A DNA stretch of 64,000 nucleotides from Salinigranum salinum (GCF_009176545.1 NZ_VTOJ01000001.1:2170001-2234000), one strand, 5' to 3'; shown: positions 41,478 through 51,017, counted from the stretch's first letter. Program-made: numbers and translations. The notes: generated by a model not told the origin, from the letters alone.

Positions 41478-41930
41478 GAGAGACGGTGTGTGGGCGGTGT
41501 ACTTAACTGTCGGCGTCCGACCGGAGCCCTCCCGATCCGGCTCGGTGTCGCGTTGGCACGGCTTGCGTGGCGGCGGTCGTGGAGCGACTGCGGACCGCCG
41601 GCACGGGCTCGTCGGGGGGCGTCTCCCACGGCGAGTACGAACATCGGTCCGAGGGCGACGAAGTGGACGGCCCCATCTCGGTTGGGTTCGCCCCCCTCGG
41701 TGAGCCGAGCCGACTCGCCACCGTCCGTGTGGTCTGGGCCGCCCCGACCGGAGTCGTCGGCGCGGTGTTCGCGGGCGTCGTCGACGGGACACCGATCCGC
41801 GGGCAGGCCCCGATCGACTGATCCGGTGGCCGTCGCTCGCGACCGGGTACCGGACGGATCCGCGGCACGAGCGGCCGTCGCGTGAGGCCGTGGAACGCTT
41901 TTTACCGGCGTGGCTCCATACCTCCGTCCG
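41478..41930. other. Divergent spacer between the SPYQS gene and rpa1
   Basis: 453 nt. It holds the TATA-like element of the repeat gene (minus strand, 41501-41508) and one of rpa1 (ttttta at about 41899-41904). Between them an 84-codon frame runs at 41567-41821 on the plus strand (GTG start, ending RGQAPID). Its third codon positions are GC rich, but it has no homology that I recognise, no promoter element and a weak charge bias. I do not call it a gene. Confidence 0.6.
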
Positions 41931-43232
41931 ATGGACATCGATCACCATGCCGAGGAGCTCGCCTCCGCCCTCGGCGTCGACAAAGCGGAGGTCAAGGCGG
42001 ACCTGCAGAACCTGCTGCAGTACAGCGTCCCGCTCGACGAGGCGAAACAGAGCGTCCGGCGGAAACACGGCGACTCCGGGGGTGGCTCCACGTCGGCCCC
42101 GTCGACGAAGGACGTCGGTGCGATCACGACCGAGGACGGGAACGTCACCGTCACCGTCCGGGTGCTCACGGTCGGGCAGCGGTCGATCTACTACCAGGGC
42201 GAAGAACAGGTGATCCGCGAGGGCGAACTCGCGGACGCGACGGGCACCATCTCCTACACGTCGTGGGAGGACTTCGGCTTCGAGGCCGGCGACTCCGTCA
42301 CGATCGGCAACGCGGGCGTCCGCGAGTGGGACGGAAGCCCCGAACTCAACCTGGGGAACGCGACGACGGTCGCCATCGCGTCGGAGACGGTCGAGACCCC
42401 GTTCGACGACCGGATCGGCGGCGAGAGCTCGCTGTCCGACCTCGAACCCGGCGACCGCGGTCGGACCGTCGACGTCCGCGTCGTCGAGGTCGAAGCGCGG
42501 ACGATCGACGGACGCGACGGCGAGACGGAGATCCTCTCCGGCGTGCTCGGCGACGCCTCGGGTCGCCTCCCGTTCACCGACTGGGAGCCTCACGACGTCG
42601 TCCGCGAGGGTGCCGACCTCCGGCTCGAAGACGTCTACGTCCGTGAGTTCCGCGGCGTCCCCTCGGTGAACCTCTCGGAGTTCACGACCGTCTCCACCCG
42701 GTCGGAGCCGGTCGCGGTCAGCGACTCCGCCACGCGGCTGTCGATCCGCGAGGCCGTCGCCTCCGGCGGCGTCTACGACGTCGAGATCGTCGGCAACGTC
42801 CTCGAGGTGCGCGACGGCTCCGGGCTGATCGAGCGCTGTCCGGACTGCGGGCGCGTCCTCCAGAACGGGCAGTGTCGCTCCCACGGCGACGTCGACGGCG
42901 AGGACGACATGCGCGTGAAAGCCATCGTCGACGACGGGACCGACGCGGTCACCGTGGTCCTCGACCGCGAGCTCACCGAGGCAGTGTACGGTGGGACGAT
43001 GGCCGAGGCGCGCGAACAGGCCCGCGAGGCGATGGACAAGGAGGTCGTCGCCGATCGCATCCGCGACCGGCTCGTCGGCCGCGAGTATCGGGTGCGGGGC
43101 AACCTCTCGGTCGACGACTACGGCGCGAACCTCGACGCCACCGAGTTCGCCGAGGCCGACGACGACCCGGCGGTGCGGGCGCGTGACGTCCTCGCCCACC
43201 ACGACGGCGGCCACGGGGAGGCGTCGATATGA
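41931..43232 (+). CDS. rpa1: Replication protein A (single-stranded DNA-binding protein)
   Basis: 433 residues. A short N-terminal helical domain (HHAEELASALGVDKAEVKADLQ) precedes OB folds at about 65-160, 168-265 and 275-400, each with the pattern V.VRV..V and a W or F in strand three (YTSWEDFGF, FTDWEPHD). A zinc module sits in the third one: CPDCG at 303-307 and QCRSHG with Cys315 and His318. RPA coats ssDNA in replication and repair. The TATA-like ttttta is 27-32 nt upstream. The stop overlaps the start of rpap1 (ATGA), as in the known haloarchaeal rpa1-rpap1-rpe operon. Confidence 0.94.
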   Translation: MDIDHHAEELASALGVDKAEVKADLQNLLQYSVPLDEAKQSVRRKHGDSGGGSTSAPSTKDVGAITTEDGNVTVTVRVLTVGQRSIYYQGEEQVIREGELADATGTISYTSWEDFGFEAGDSVTIGNAGVREWDGSPELNLGNATTVAIASETVETPFDDRIGGESSLSDLEPGDRGRTVDVRVVEVEARTIDGRDGETEILSGVLGDASGRLPFTDWEPHDVVREGADLRLEDVYVREFRGVPSVNLSEFTTVSTRSEPVAVSDSATRLSIREAVASGGVYDVEIVGNVLEVRDGSGLIERCPDCGRVLQNGQCRSHGDVDGEDDMRVKAIVDDGTDAVTVVLDRELTEAVYGGTMAEAREQAREAMDKEVVADRIRDRLVGREYRVRGNLSVDDYGANLDATEFAEADDDPAVRARDVLAHHDGGHGEASI

Positions 43233-45148
43233 GCTCGCAGTCGGGGTCGACCGCGGACGGTGGCGACGCGACCGACCGACCCAGACGCGAGGTCGCCTAC
43301 CGGCTGTTCGCCGCCGAGTTCGACGACGCCTCGCTCTCGTACTCGGAGTCCGACGAGGAGCGCGCCCCGAACTACGTGGTGACGCCGAGCGGCGCGCGGG
43401 TCAATCGCCTGTTCGCCGTCGGCGTCCTCACGGAGGTCGAACGCGTCAACGACGACGTCCTGCGCGGGAGAGTGGTCGATCCGACGGGCGCGTTCGTCAG
43501 CTACGCCGGGCAGTACCAGCCCGACGAGATGGCCTTCCTCGACCGAGCGTCGCCGCCGGCGTTCGTCGCGCTCTCGGGGAAGGCGCGGACGTTCCAGCCC
43601 GAGGACTCCGACCGCGTCTTCACCTCCGTCAGACCGGAGTCGCTGAGCCGGGTCGACGCCGACACGCGCGACCGCTGGACCGTCACGACCGCCGAAGCGA
43701 CGCTCGAACGCGTCGGCGTGATGGCCGCCGCGCTCGGGTCTGGACTGACCGGCCCCGACCTCCAGCGTGCGCTCCAGACCGCGGGCGTCGACGCGTCGCT
43801 CGCCGCGGGCGTCCCGCGCGCGCTCGACCACTACGGGACGACCCCGACGTACCTCGTGGCGCTGTCGCGCCTCGCGACTGACGCGCTCGAAGTCGTCGCC
43901 GGGGACCGCGAGGAGGTGCGGCCGCTCGAGCACGCACCCGACGAGGTCGGCGGCGACGTCGACCTCGCGGCGCTCGCCGCCGACCTCGACCTCGTAGCCC
44001 CGACCGCGTCGACGGATGCGGAAGCCGCCGACTCCGAGACGGCCGAGATGGCCGAATCGGCGACGGTGACGAACGACGCGGCCGAAACCGAACCTCCGGT
44101 GACGGCCGAACCGACTGCGTCGACGACCGACGAGCCCGAATCGACCGAGGCGACGCCGGCGGACACGGACGCGTCGGTCGACGGGACGGCGACGGAGACG
44201 GCCGAGTCGACGACCCCCGCGCACGCCGGGTCGTCGGAGGCGACCGACGCGGGTCCGTCGGCCGACTCCGCGACCGAGTCCGACCCTGGACCGGTCGAGC
44301 CAGCGGCCGAAGCCGACACCGGATCGACCATCGAAACCGACGCCGACTCCTCGGCCGCGTCCGACGACAGTGTCGGCCAGGACGAGACGACGGCCGCGAC
44401 CACCGAGTCGTCGCCGTCGACAGATTCGCCCTCGGCGACCGACGACGGGCCGGGCGACTTCGAGACCACCACGGCCGACGACACGGAGCAGTCGTCCGGA
44501 TCGACCGGGGCGGCGGCCGACGACGAACTCGGCGACTTCGACGCCGGTGGCTCGGAAGCGAGCGACGCACCCGGGACTGAGAGCACTGACGCCCCCACGG
44601 GCGAGCAGGCGAGCGACGCCGACGGGATGTACGAACTGGACGCGGCGGAACGCGAGGAGATCGAGGCCGAGTTCGGCACGGAGTTCTCTACCGGGAGCGA
44701 GGTCGGCCCGGCGGGCGAGGCCGACATCGACGTCCCCTCGGTCGACGAACTCGAGGAGGAACTCGACGAGGACCTCGGCTCCGGGCCGGGCGCGAGCGAC
44801 GCCCCGACCGCGACGTCGACGGCGGCAGACGAGCCGGCCACCGACCCCGCCACTCCCGAGCCCGACGCCGCCGAGGGGGGGACCACCGACGCCACCGACG
44901 CCACCGACGCCGAAACCGCCGTCGCGACCGAACCCGCCGACGCCGCGACCGACGTCGATCTCGAAGCCGCCGCGGTCGAGGCGATGACGGCGCTCGACGA
45001 CGGCGACGGCGCGGCGCGGGAGGCCGTCGTGGCGCAGGTGGTCGACGAGTACGGCGTCGACCCCGGCGACGTCGAGGACGCCATCCAGAGCGCACTGATG
45101 AGCGGGCAGTGTTACGAACCCACGGAAGACTCGCTGAAGGCCATTTGA
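43229..45148 (+). CDS. rpap1: RPA-associated protein Rpap1 with long acidic linker
   Basis: 639 residues. Residues 1-250 are the conserved RPA-associated domain: EVAYRLFAAEFDDASL, RVNRLFAVGVLTEVERV, an OB-like YAGQYQPDEMAFLD and FVALSGKARTFQ, then a helical part. From about 255 to 465 the chain is nearly all Thr, Ala, Asp, Glu and Ser. A short ordered island (DAAEREEIEAEFG, SVDELEEELDEDLG) follows, then another acidic run, and a helical domain at about 575-639 (VVDEYGVDPGDVEDAIQSALMSG). It partners RPA1 in DNA binding. Start and stop codons are tightly coupled to both neighbours. Confidence 0.9.
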   Translation: MSSQSGSTADGGDATDRPRREVAYRLFAAEFDDASLSYSESDEERAPNYVVTPSGARVNRLFAVGVLTEVERVNDDVLRGRVVDPTGAFVSYAGQYQPDEMAFLDRASPPAFVALSGKARTFQPEDSDRVFTSVRPESLSRVDADTRDRWTVTTAEATLERVGVMAAALGSGLTGPDLQRALQTAGVDASLAAGVPRALDHYGTTPTYLVALSRLATDALEVVAGDREEVRPLEHAPDEVGGDVDLAALAADLDLVAPTASTDAEAADSETAEMAESATVTNDAAETEPPVTAEPTASTTDEPESTEATPADTDASVDGTATETAESTTPAHAGSSEATDAGPSADSATESDPGPVEPAAEADTGSTIETDADSSAASDDSVGQDETTAATTESSPSTDSPSATDDGPGDFETTTADDTEQSSGSTGAAADDELGDFDAGGSEASDAPGTESTDAPTGEQASDADGMYELDAAEREEIEAEFGTEFSTGSEVGPAGEADIDVPSVDELEEELDEDLGSGPGASDAPTATSTAADEPATDPATPEPDAAEGGTTDATDATDAETAVATEPADAATDVDLEAAAVEAMTALDDGDGAAREAVVAQVVDEYGVDPGDVEDAIQSALMSGQCYEPTEDSLKAI

Positions 45149-46027
45149 ATGCCCGGACGGGCGCTCGTAGAGCCGGTCCCCGGCGAACCGGCGGCCGTCG
45201 CGTCGACCGGCGACGAGCGCGTGCTCTGTCTCGCCGACTACCACGCGGGTATCGAGGTCGGCCTCCGCTACGAACGGGGCGTCGAGCTGGAGAGCGCGGC
45301 GGACGACCGGCTCGCCCGCCTCGAGCGCCTCCTCGACCGGACCACACCCGACCGACTGCTCGTGCTCGGTGATCTCGTCCACCGCATCGGCCGACCCGAT
45401 GGGGACGAGGTCGACGAGCTCCGTGCCGTGGTCGACGCCGTGACCGACAGGGTCCCGATGACGCTCGTCCCCGGGAACCACGACGGCGGCGTCGCCGACG
45501 CCGTCGCGGAGTCGACGGCGGCCGTCGGCTCGGGCTCGGCATCGCGCACGAAGGCGTCCTTCGACGTCGTCGACGCGACGGGCGTCCGACTCGGCCCCGT
45601 GGGGTTCGTCCACGGCCACACCTGGCCCGCGCCCGACGTCCTCCGCGCCGACGTCGTCTGCATGGGACACGAACACCCGACGGTGAAGCTCGCGGACGAG
45701 GTCGGTGGAAGCCGGGTCGAGCGGGCGTGGCTCCGGGGACGGCTCGATCTGCGCGCGTTTGCCGACCACGTCGAGGGCATCGACAGCGAGTCCGAGACTG
45801 ACGGCGACAGCGAGTCCGAGACTGACGGCGACAGCGAGGAGTCGGGGAGTCGCGCCGACTCCGGAACGGAACTCGTCGTCGTGCCGGCGTTCAACGACCG
45901 CTCCGGGGGGACGTGGGTCAACGTCGAGGGGCAGTCGTTCCTCTCGCCCTTTCTCCCCGACGCGCTGCCTCACGGCGAACTGTATCTCCTCGACGGCACC
46001 CGACTGGGCCCGTATCGACGGGTGTGA
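45149..46027 (+). CDS. rpe1: RPA-operon calcineurin-like phosphoesterase
   Basis: 292 residues. Metallophosphoesterase motifs are complete: CLADYHAGIEVGL (DxH), LVLGDLVHRIG (GDLVH), LVPGNHDGGV (GNHD), FVHGHTWP and CMGHEHP. A Ser/Glu/Asp-rich insert at about 212-240 contains a perfect duplication of SESETDGD. The gene starts right after the rpap1 stop. In haloarchaea this enzyme is kept with rpa1 and is thought to act on nucleic acid ends or nucleotides in the same repair or replication process. This rests on conserved context. Confidence 0.9.
   Translation: MPGRALVEPVPGEPAAVASTGDERVLCLADYHAGIEVGLRYERGVELESAADDRLARLERLLDRTTPDRLLVLGDLVHRIGRPDGDEVDELRAVVDAVTDRVPMTLVPGNHDGGVADAVAESTAAVGSGSASRTKASFDVVDATGVRLGPVGFVHGHTWPAPDVLRADVVCMGHEHPTVKLADEVGGSRVERAWLRGRLDLRAFADHVEGIDSESETDGDSESETDGDSEESGSRADSGTELVVVPAFNDRSGGTWVNVEGQSFLSPFLPDALPHGELYLLDGTRLGPYRRV
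45782..45829 (+). repeat. Perfect 24-nt tandem duplication inside the phosphoesterase gene
   Basis: The unit gacagcgagtccgagactga plus cggc occurs twice without mismatch, followed by the start of a third. It adds eight acidic residues in frame to a surface loop. Confidence 0.95.
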
Positions 46028-46125
46028 GGCGGGTTCGCGGTCGTCCGCGGCTCCCGACAGCCCGACACCGGCACGGGACGAGCGACGGACCCGTCGTCCG
46101 TGCCGATCCCCGGCGTCGGCCGTGG

Positions 46126-46404
46126 TCAGACGATGGCCGCCAGCGTGAAGACGGAGTACACCGTCGCCGCGAGGACGGCGACGATCAACAGCGGCGTCGG
46201 CTCGGTCGGGGCCCCGGACGTCTCGGGACTCCGGAGCCCACGGAGGGCGGTCCCGAGGACGACCATCCCGACGACGAGGAGGATGAGCGTCTGGAGCGTG
46301 ACGGCCGAGAGACCCAGGACGACCGCACGGAGCAGCGTGACGAGTCCGGCGACGGCGAACGAGAGCCAGTACAGCCGGGGGTAGTCCACCTCGATGTCGG
46401 CCAT
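46126..46404 (-). CDS. Small membrane protein of unknown function
   Basis: 92 residues with three hydrophobic segments (about 12-30, 34-52 and 70-90) and a short polar loop (RSPETSGAPTEPT) before the last. The N-terminus MADIEVDYPRLYW is acidic with aromatic residues at the membrane edge. No motif. It lies between rpe1 and the Lhr gene on the opposite strand. Confidence 0.72.
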   Translation of the reverse strand: MADIEVDYPRLYWLSFAVAGLVTLLRAVVLGLSAVTLQTLILLVVGMVVLGTALRGLRSPETSGAPTEPTPLLIVAVLAATVYSVFTLAAIV

Positions 46405-46475
46405 AGCCGGGGAGTCGGGAGGGAGGGTGAAGAGCCCACCGGCTCCACGCTCGGCCGGGTCGACGAAACGAGCCG

Positions 46476-46481
46476 CTTAAT
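46476..46481 (+). promoter_or_regulatory. TATA-like element of lhr2
   Basis: The hexamer cttaat lies 24-29 nt before the ATG at 46505. Confidence 0.5.
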
Positions 46482-46504
46482 CCCGTCGCGTCACTGGTAC
46501 GGAT

Positions 46505-49354
46505 ATGACCGGTCCCCCGACCGAGAGCGAGGGGATGGACGCGTTCACGCACCTCCACCCGCAGGTGCGCGACGCGCTCTCCGAGCGGGGTTTCTCGACG
46601 CCGACGGAGCCGCAGCGGCGCGCCATCCCGCCGCTCGCGTCGGGGCAGAACACGCTCGTCATCGCGCCGACGGGCACGGGCAAGACGGAGACGGCGATGC
46701 TCCCCGTCTTCTCCGCGATCTGTGGGATGTCCACAGAGGAGCGCGAGGGGATCTCGGCGCTGTACATCACGCCCCTGCGGGCGCTGAACCGCGATATGCG
46801 CGACCGGCTGGAGTGGTGGGGCGACCAGCTGGGCGTCGAGGTCGACGTCCGCCACGGCGACACCACGCAGTACCAGCGGACGAAACAGGCGAACGATCCG
46901 CCGGACGTGCTCGTCACGACGCCGGAGACGCTCCAGGCGATGCTCACTGGCTCGAAGCTCCGGACGGCGCTGTCGGACGTCTCGCACGTGATCGTCGACG
47001 AGGTGCACGAACTCGCCTCCTCGAAGCGCGGCGCACAGCTCTCGGTGGCGCTCGAACGACTCCGCCTCCTCTCCCATGCCTTCCAGCGGATCGGCCTCTC
47101 CGCGACGGTGGGCTCGCCCGAGGAGGTCGGGAAGTTCCTCACCGGCGACCGTGCGTTCACGATCGTCGAGGTCGACGTCGGCAGCCGGGTCGACTTTTCG
47201 GTGCGCTGGCCCCGCCCGCGGGACGACGACCGCCGGTTGGCGGGCGAACTGGCCTGCGACGAGGAGATGGCCACGCACGTCCGGACGATCCGCGACCTCG
47301 TCCGCGGGCACGAGTCGACGCTGATCTTCGTCAACACGCGGCAGACAGCCGAGGCGCTGGGCGCGCTGTTCACCAAGCTCGACGCGCCTGTCGGCGTCCA
47401 CCACGGCTCGCTCTCGCGGGAGGCGCGGGTCGACGTCGAGGACCGCTTCAAGGCAGGCGAGATCGACGGGCTCGTCTGTACGTCGTCGATGGAACTCGGC
47501 ATCGACGTGGGCCGGGTCGACCACGTCGTCCAGTACGGCAGTCCGCGCGAGGTGGCGCGGCTCCTCCAGCGCGTCGGCCGTGCGGGACACCGCCAGGACC
47601 TGGTGTCGGAGGGAACCATCGTCGTCGGCCACCCGGACGACGCGCTGGAGGCGATGGCCATCGCCCGGCGGGCGTTCGAGGGGGCGGTCGAGCCCGCACG
47701 CATCCACCACGGGAGCCTCGACGTCGTCGCCAACCAGGTCGTCGGGCTAGTGATGGACCTCGGGGAGATCGGCGCGATGGCGGCGTACGACCTCGTCACC
47801 CGGGCGTACCCGTTCAGTGACCTCTCCGAAGACCAGTTCAAGTCGGTTGTGCGGGAGCTGTCGAAGAACCGCCTCGTGTGGCTGGACGAGGAGGCCGACC
47901 GCCTGGAGAAGTCGTCGGGGACGTGGCAGTACTTCTACGCGAACCTCTCGATGATCCCCGACGAGGAGACGTACGAGGTGTACGACCTCTCCGCGCGGAC
48001 GACGGTCGGAACGCTCGACGAGCGGTTCGTCGTCAACTTCGCCGAGCCGGGCGCGTCGTTCATCCAGCGCGGGGAGATGTGGCGCATCGACGAGATCGAC
48101 GAGGAGGAGAGCCGGGTGAACGTGACCCCGATCGCCGACCCCACCGGGGAGGTTCCCTCCTGGATCGGCCAGGAGATCCCCGTCCCGCAGACGATCGCAC
48201 GGGAGGTGGGCGAGATCCGTGGCGTCGCCGGCGCGCAGCTCGAACGTGGTGCCGACGCCGAGTCGGTCGCGAGCGACCTCTGTCGACGCTATCCCACGGA
48301 CGCCTACACGGCGAAGCGGGCGCTCGAACCCGTCGAACGCCACGTCGACGCCGGTCACCCGCTCCCCACGGACGACCGGCTCGTGGTGGAGGGGAGTGCC
48401 CGCAAAGTCGTACTCAACTCGACGAACGGTCACCAGGTGAACGAGACGCTGGGACGGTTGCTGGCGGCACTCGTCGGCCAGCGAACCGGCTCGTCGGTCG
48501 GGATGGAGGTCGACCCCTACAGAGTGACGTTCGAGGTGCCGGCGAAGACGCGCGCGTCGACGTTCGTCTCGACCCTCGAGGAGACGGACCCCGCCCACGT
48601 GGAGGCGCTCTGCGAACTCGCGCTGAAGCGGTCGGACACGCTCAAGTTCACGCTGGCGCAGGTCGCCGCGAAGTTCGGCACCCTGAAGCGGTACCAGGGC
48701 CAGGGGCGGTTCGGCGGCGACCGTCTGCTCGCGGCGCTCGAGGGGACGGCAGTGTTCGAAGAGGCGGTCCGCGAGGTGTTCCACCGTGACCTCGCGGTCG
48801 ACGCGACGGCCGATCTCCTCGATCGCGTGGGTGACGGCGAGGTCGCCCTCGAGGTGGCTCGCGAGCACACCCCGCTCGGGACGGGCGGGCAGTCGTCGGG
48901 TCGCGAACTGCTGGTGCCCGAGAACGCCGACGCGAGCGTCATCGAGGCGGTGCGCGACCGCATCCAGAACGACCGCGTCATCCTCTTCTGTCTGCACTGT
49001 CAGGAGTGGCGACGGACGACGACGGTCCGGCGGGTGCGCGACCAGCCGGAGTGCCCGGAGTGTGGGGCGACGCGGATCGCGGCGCTCAACCCGTGGGACG
49101 ACGAGGCGGTGAAGGCCGTACGCGCTCCCGAGAAGGACGACGAACAGGAGCGGCTGACCCAGCGCGCGTACCGCTCGGCGAGTCTCGTCCAGGCCCACGG
49201 CAAACGGGCGGTGATCGCGATGGCCGCCCGCGGCGTGGGCCCGCACAACGCCGCGCGGATCATCTCGAAGCTCCGCGAGGACGAGGACGACTTCTACCGA
49301 GACATCCTCGAACAGGAGCGACAGTACGCGCGGACGCAGTCGTTCTGGGACTGA
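46505..49354 (+). CDS. lhr2: Lhr-family ATP-dependent helicase
   Basis: 949 residues. Superfamily 2 motifs: Q motif TPTEPQRRAIPPL, Walker A APTGTGKTE (Lys60), ITPLRALNRDM, VIVDEVHEL (D165-H168), GLSATVGS, then FVNTRQTAEAL, CTSSMELGIDVGRVD and QRVGRAGHR in domain two. The Lhr winged-helix and beta-barrel core follows (about 480-800). The C-terminus has a zinc ribbon with CxxC pairs at 829/832 and 850/853 and a helical end. Lhr proteins unwind forked DNA and hybrids in replication-linked repair. Its place after the rpa operon fits that role. Confidence 0.94.
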   Translation: MTGPPTESEGMDAFTHLHPQVRDALSERGFSTPTEPQRRAIPPLASGQNTLVIAPTGTGKTETAMLPVFSAICGMSTEEREGISALYITPLRALNRDMRDRLEWWGDQLGVEVDVRHGDTTQYQRTKQANDPPDVLVTTPETLQAMLTGSKLRTALSDVSHVIVDEVHELASSKRGAQLSVALERLRLLSHAFQRIGLSATVGSPEEVGKFLTGDRAFTIVEVDVGSRVDFSVRWPRPRDDDRRLAGELACDEEMATHVRTIRDLVRGHESTLIFVNTRQTAEALGALFTKLDAPVGVHHGSLSREARVDVEDRFKAGEIDGLVCTSSMELGIDVGRVDHVVQYGSPREVARLLQRVGRAGHRQDLVSEGTIVVGHPDDALEAMAIARRAFEGAVEPARIHHGSLDVVANQVVGLVMDLGEIGAMAAYDLVTRAYPFSDLSEDQFKSVVRELSKNRLVWLDEEADRLEKSSGTWQYFYANLSMIPDEETYEVYDLSARTTVGTLDERFVVNFAEPGASFIQRGEMWRIDEIDEEESRVNVTPIADPTGEVPSWIGQEIPVPQTIAREVGEIRGVAGAQLERGADAESVASDLCRRYPTDAYTAKRALEPVERHVDAGHPLPTDDRLVVEGSARKVVLNSTNGHQVNETLGRLLAALVGQRTGSSVGMEVDPYRVTFEVPAKTRASTFVSTLEETDPAHVEALCELALKRSDTLKFTLAQVAAKFGTLKRYQGQGRFGGDRLLAALEGTAVFEEAVREVFHRDLAVDATADLLDRVGDGEVALEVAREHTPLGTGGQSSGRELLVPENADASVIEAVRDRIQNDRVILFCLHCQEWRRTTTVRRVRDQPECPECGATRIAALNPWDDEAVKAVRAPEKDDEQERLTQRAYRSASLVQAHGKRAVIAMAARGVGPHNAARIISKLREDEDDFYRDILEQERQYARTQSFWD

Positions 49355-49399
49355 CCCCGTGGTCAGAGCAGACGAGCAGACGAGCGTCTTCGACGAGGG

Positions 49400-49822
49400 T
49401 CAGTGGTCGGGGTGGGCGATGATGTGGTCGCCGGCCGCGAAGCCGACACGGTAGTACGTCTCCCCGCGACGGAGGTACGCCTCGAGTCCGCCATCGGTTC
49501 GCGCCTCGATCCGGTCGCGGAGGCCGTCGAGCGCGGGATCGCTGTGCTCCCGCTGGACGGTGTACTCACCCTCGTCCAGCGCGGTCCGGACGACCTCTTT
49601 TTCAGCTGGCGAGAGGTCGGCGAAGACGATCGGATCGACGCCCGACCGTTCCGATTCGGAGAGCGACACGCGTTCCAGCCAGAAGCGCGTCGGGAGCCCG
49701 GCGGTGCCCGCCGGGGCTCCGGAGTCCGTCTCGATCCCGGCACCAGGGATCGACCCGAAACAGCCTGCGATGGCCGCGGCGACGGCCGTGCCGGCTCCGG
49801 CGAGCAGGCGACGTCGGTTCAT
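49400..49822 (-). CDS. Tat-dependent lipoprotein of unknown function
   Basis: 140 residues. The signal is MNRRRLLAGAGT with a twin-Arg pair, then an Ala-rich stretch and lipobox IAGC (Cys21), so the mature protein would be lipid-anchored on the outside. The rest has ADLSPAEKEVVRTALDEGEY and an ending RRGETYYRVGFAAGDHIIAHPDH. The C-terminal His cluster might bind metal, but no family is recognised. It converges on lhr2. Confidence 0.8.
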   Translation of the reverse strand: MNRRRLLAGAGTAVAAAIAGCFGSIPGAGIETDSGAPAGTAGLPTRFWLERVSLSESERSGVDPIVFADLSPAEKEVVRTALDEGEYTVQREHSDPALDGLRDRIEARTDGGLEAYLRRGETYYRVGFAAGDHIIAHPDH

Positions 49823-49999
49823 GTCTTCGGGGTGGTTCTCTGCCGGCCTGGAATCCCTTGTGGTGACTCAAACGCGAGTTAGACCGTTCTGCGGAGAGAG
49901 GCCGTCCCCGGGCCGTTCCGGTCGGCCGAGACCCGATCCAGACTGGCGGCATCACGGTTGCTTCGACGTGGCACCAGCAGGTCGCGGTCGACGTCGCCG

Positions 50000-50407
50000 T
50001 CAGTCCAGGTTCCACTCGACGAAGAGGTGGCCGACCGCCGTCGCCAGCTCCTCGAAGTCGCGGAGGGTGACGTTGTCGGTGGTGATGATGACGCCGTGGT
50101 TTCGGGTCGTCACTCTGATCAGGAAGCCGTTCTCGAACACCCGGATGGTGTAGCGGTAGTCGCCGAGTTCGGAGCCCTGGTAGGCGTTCTGGGTAATGTT
50201 GAAGTCCTGCCACTCGCTCCCGACGAAGGTGTCGAGGTCGGCGTCGCGCTCGAGGTCACCGCGGAGGTAGACCTGTTCGTAGTCGGTGCGCGAGAAGTAG
50301 ATCACGGAGCGGACGCTGTCGCCCGCGGCGGTCCGGCACGTCGTGGCGAGGTGCCCTCGTGCCTCCTCGGGGAGGAGTTCGACGTCCGTCGGGGTATCGT
50401 CGCTCAT
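50000..50407 (-). CDS. Haloarchaeal regulatory-type protein, DUF7522-like
   Basis: 135 residues, soluble. An N-terminal helix (LPEEARGHLATTCRTAAGD) precedes strands VRSVIYFSRTDYEQVYLRGDL and DYRYTIRVFENGFLIRVTT, then a C-terminal helix (LRDFEELATAVGHLFVEW). The profile resembles the haloarchaeal DUF7522 group (from memory), of unknown function and lacking catalytic residues. It lies between two minus-strand genes with its own spacer. Confidence 0.75.
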   Translation of the reverse strand: MSDDTPTDVELLPEEARGHLATTCRTAAGDSVRSVIYFSRTDYEQVYLRGDLERDADLDTFVGSEWQDFNITQNAYQGSELGDYRYTIRVFENGFLIRVTTRNHGVIITTDNVTLRDFEELATAVGHLFVEWNLD

Positions 50408-50544
50408 GGGCGAAACGCCGCAGCCCAGCTATAAGAAGATGGGGACGCAGGCGGTCGGTGCCGTCGTCTCGGTTCCGTGGTCCGCCGGTCGCCGCCGTGA
50501 AATCTCGTCGGGAAGGCGCATCCAGATCCGTGGGCCGCTGGCAG

Positions 50545-50859
50545 TCAGTACTGGTTGTCGTGCGGATCGCGGTCGGGGAGGAACGGGAGGGCGAACGAGG
50601 CGGTCGCCGCGATCGCGAGCAGTCCCAGGTACTCGGGCATCGTGAGCGCCCACGCCACGATCGCGAGCGGCGACGCGGCCCCGTCGGTCACTGCTTGCAC
50701 CAGCTCCGCGTTGAGGTGGAGGAGACTCAGTCCGCCGATGAGGGCGACACCGAAGACGACGCGGAAGAACGCCCGTAGCATCCACCACGAGAACGACACC
50801 GGCCCGCCGGTGAGCGCGGCCCACTCGCGGCGCACCTTCGTCAGCCACGGGGTTCTCAT
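50545..50859 (-). CDS. Small membrane protein of unknown function
   Basis: 104 residues from the ATG at 50859 (MRTPWLTKVRREW). Two hydrophobic segments, FFRVVFGVALIGGLSLLHL and PLAIVAWALTMPEYLGLLAI plus a shorter third, suggest an inner-membrane protein with a basic cytoplasmic start. A GTG at 50910 would add 17 residues and lies closer to the TATA-like ttattttcc at 50926-50934, so the longer form cannot be excluded. Confidence 0.7.
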   Translation of the reverse strand: MRTPWLTKVRREWAALTGGPVSFSWWMLRAFFRVVFGVALIGGLSLLHLNAELVQAVTDGAASPLAIVAWALTMPEYLGLLAIAATASFALPFLPDRDPHDNQY

Positions 50860-51017
50860 CTGTCGACACCACCGGTGAGAGACGCGCTGCGAGACCTGTC
50901 TACCATACACTCATATCGCGCGCAGGGAAAATAAACGTAGCTGACGTCTGAACTCTCTCGCCGGACCCGTCGAGAGGGCGGTCGTCGTCCGGTGGTTCGC
51001 AGTCCGCTGGTGACGGC

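Noticed and set aside
43118..47710. A 1530-codon open frame on the minus strand
   Set aside because: It is antisense to rpa1, rpap1, rpe1 and the Lhr gene; it is an artefact of GC-rich codons lacking stops in the opposite strand, Arg and Val rich, with no domain.
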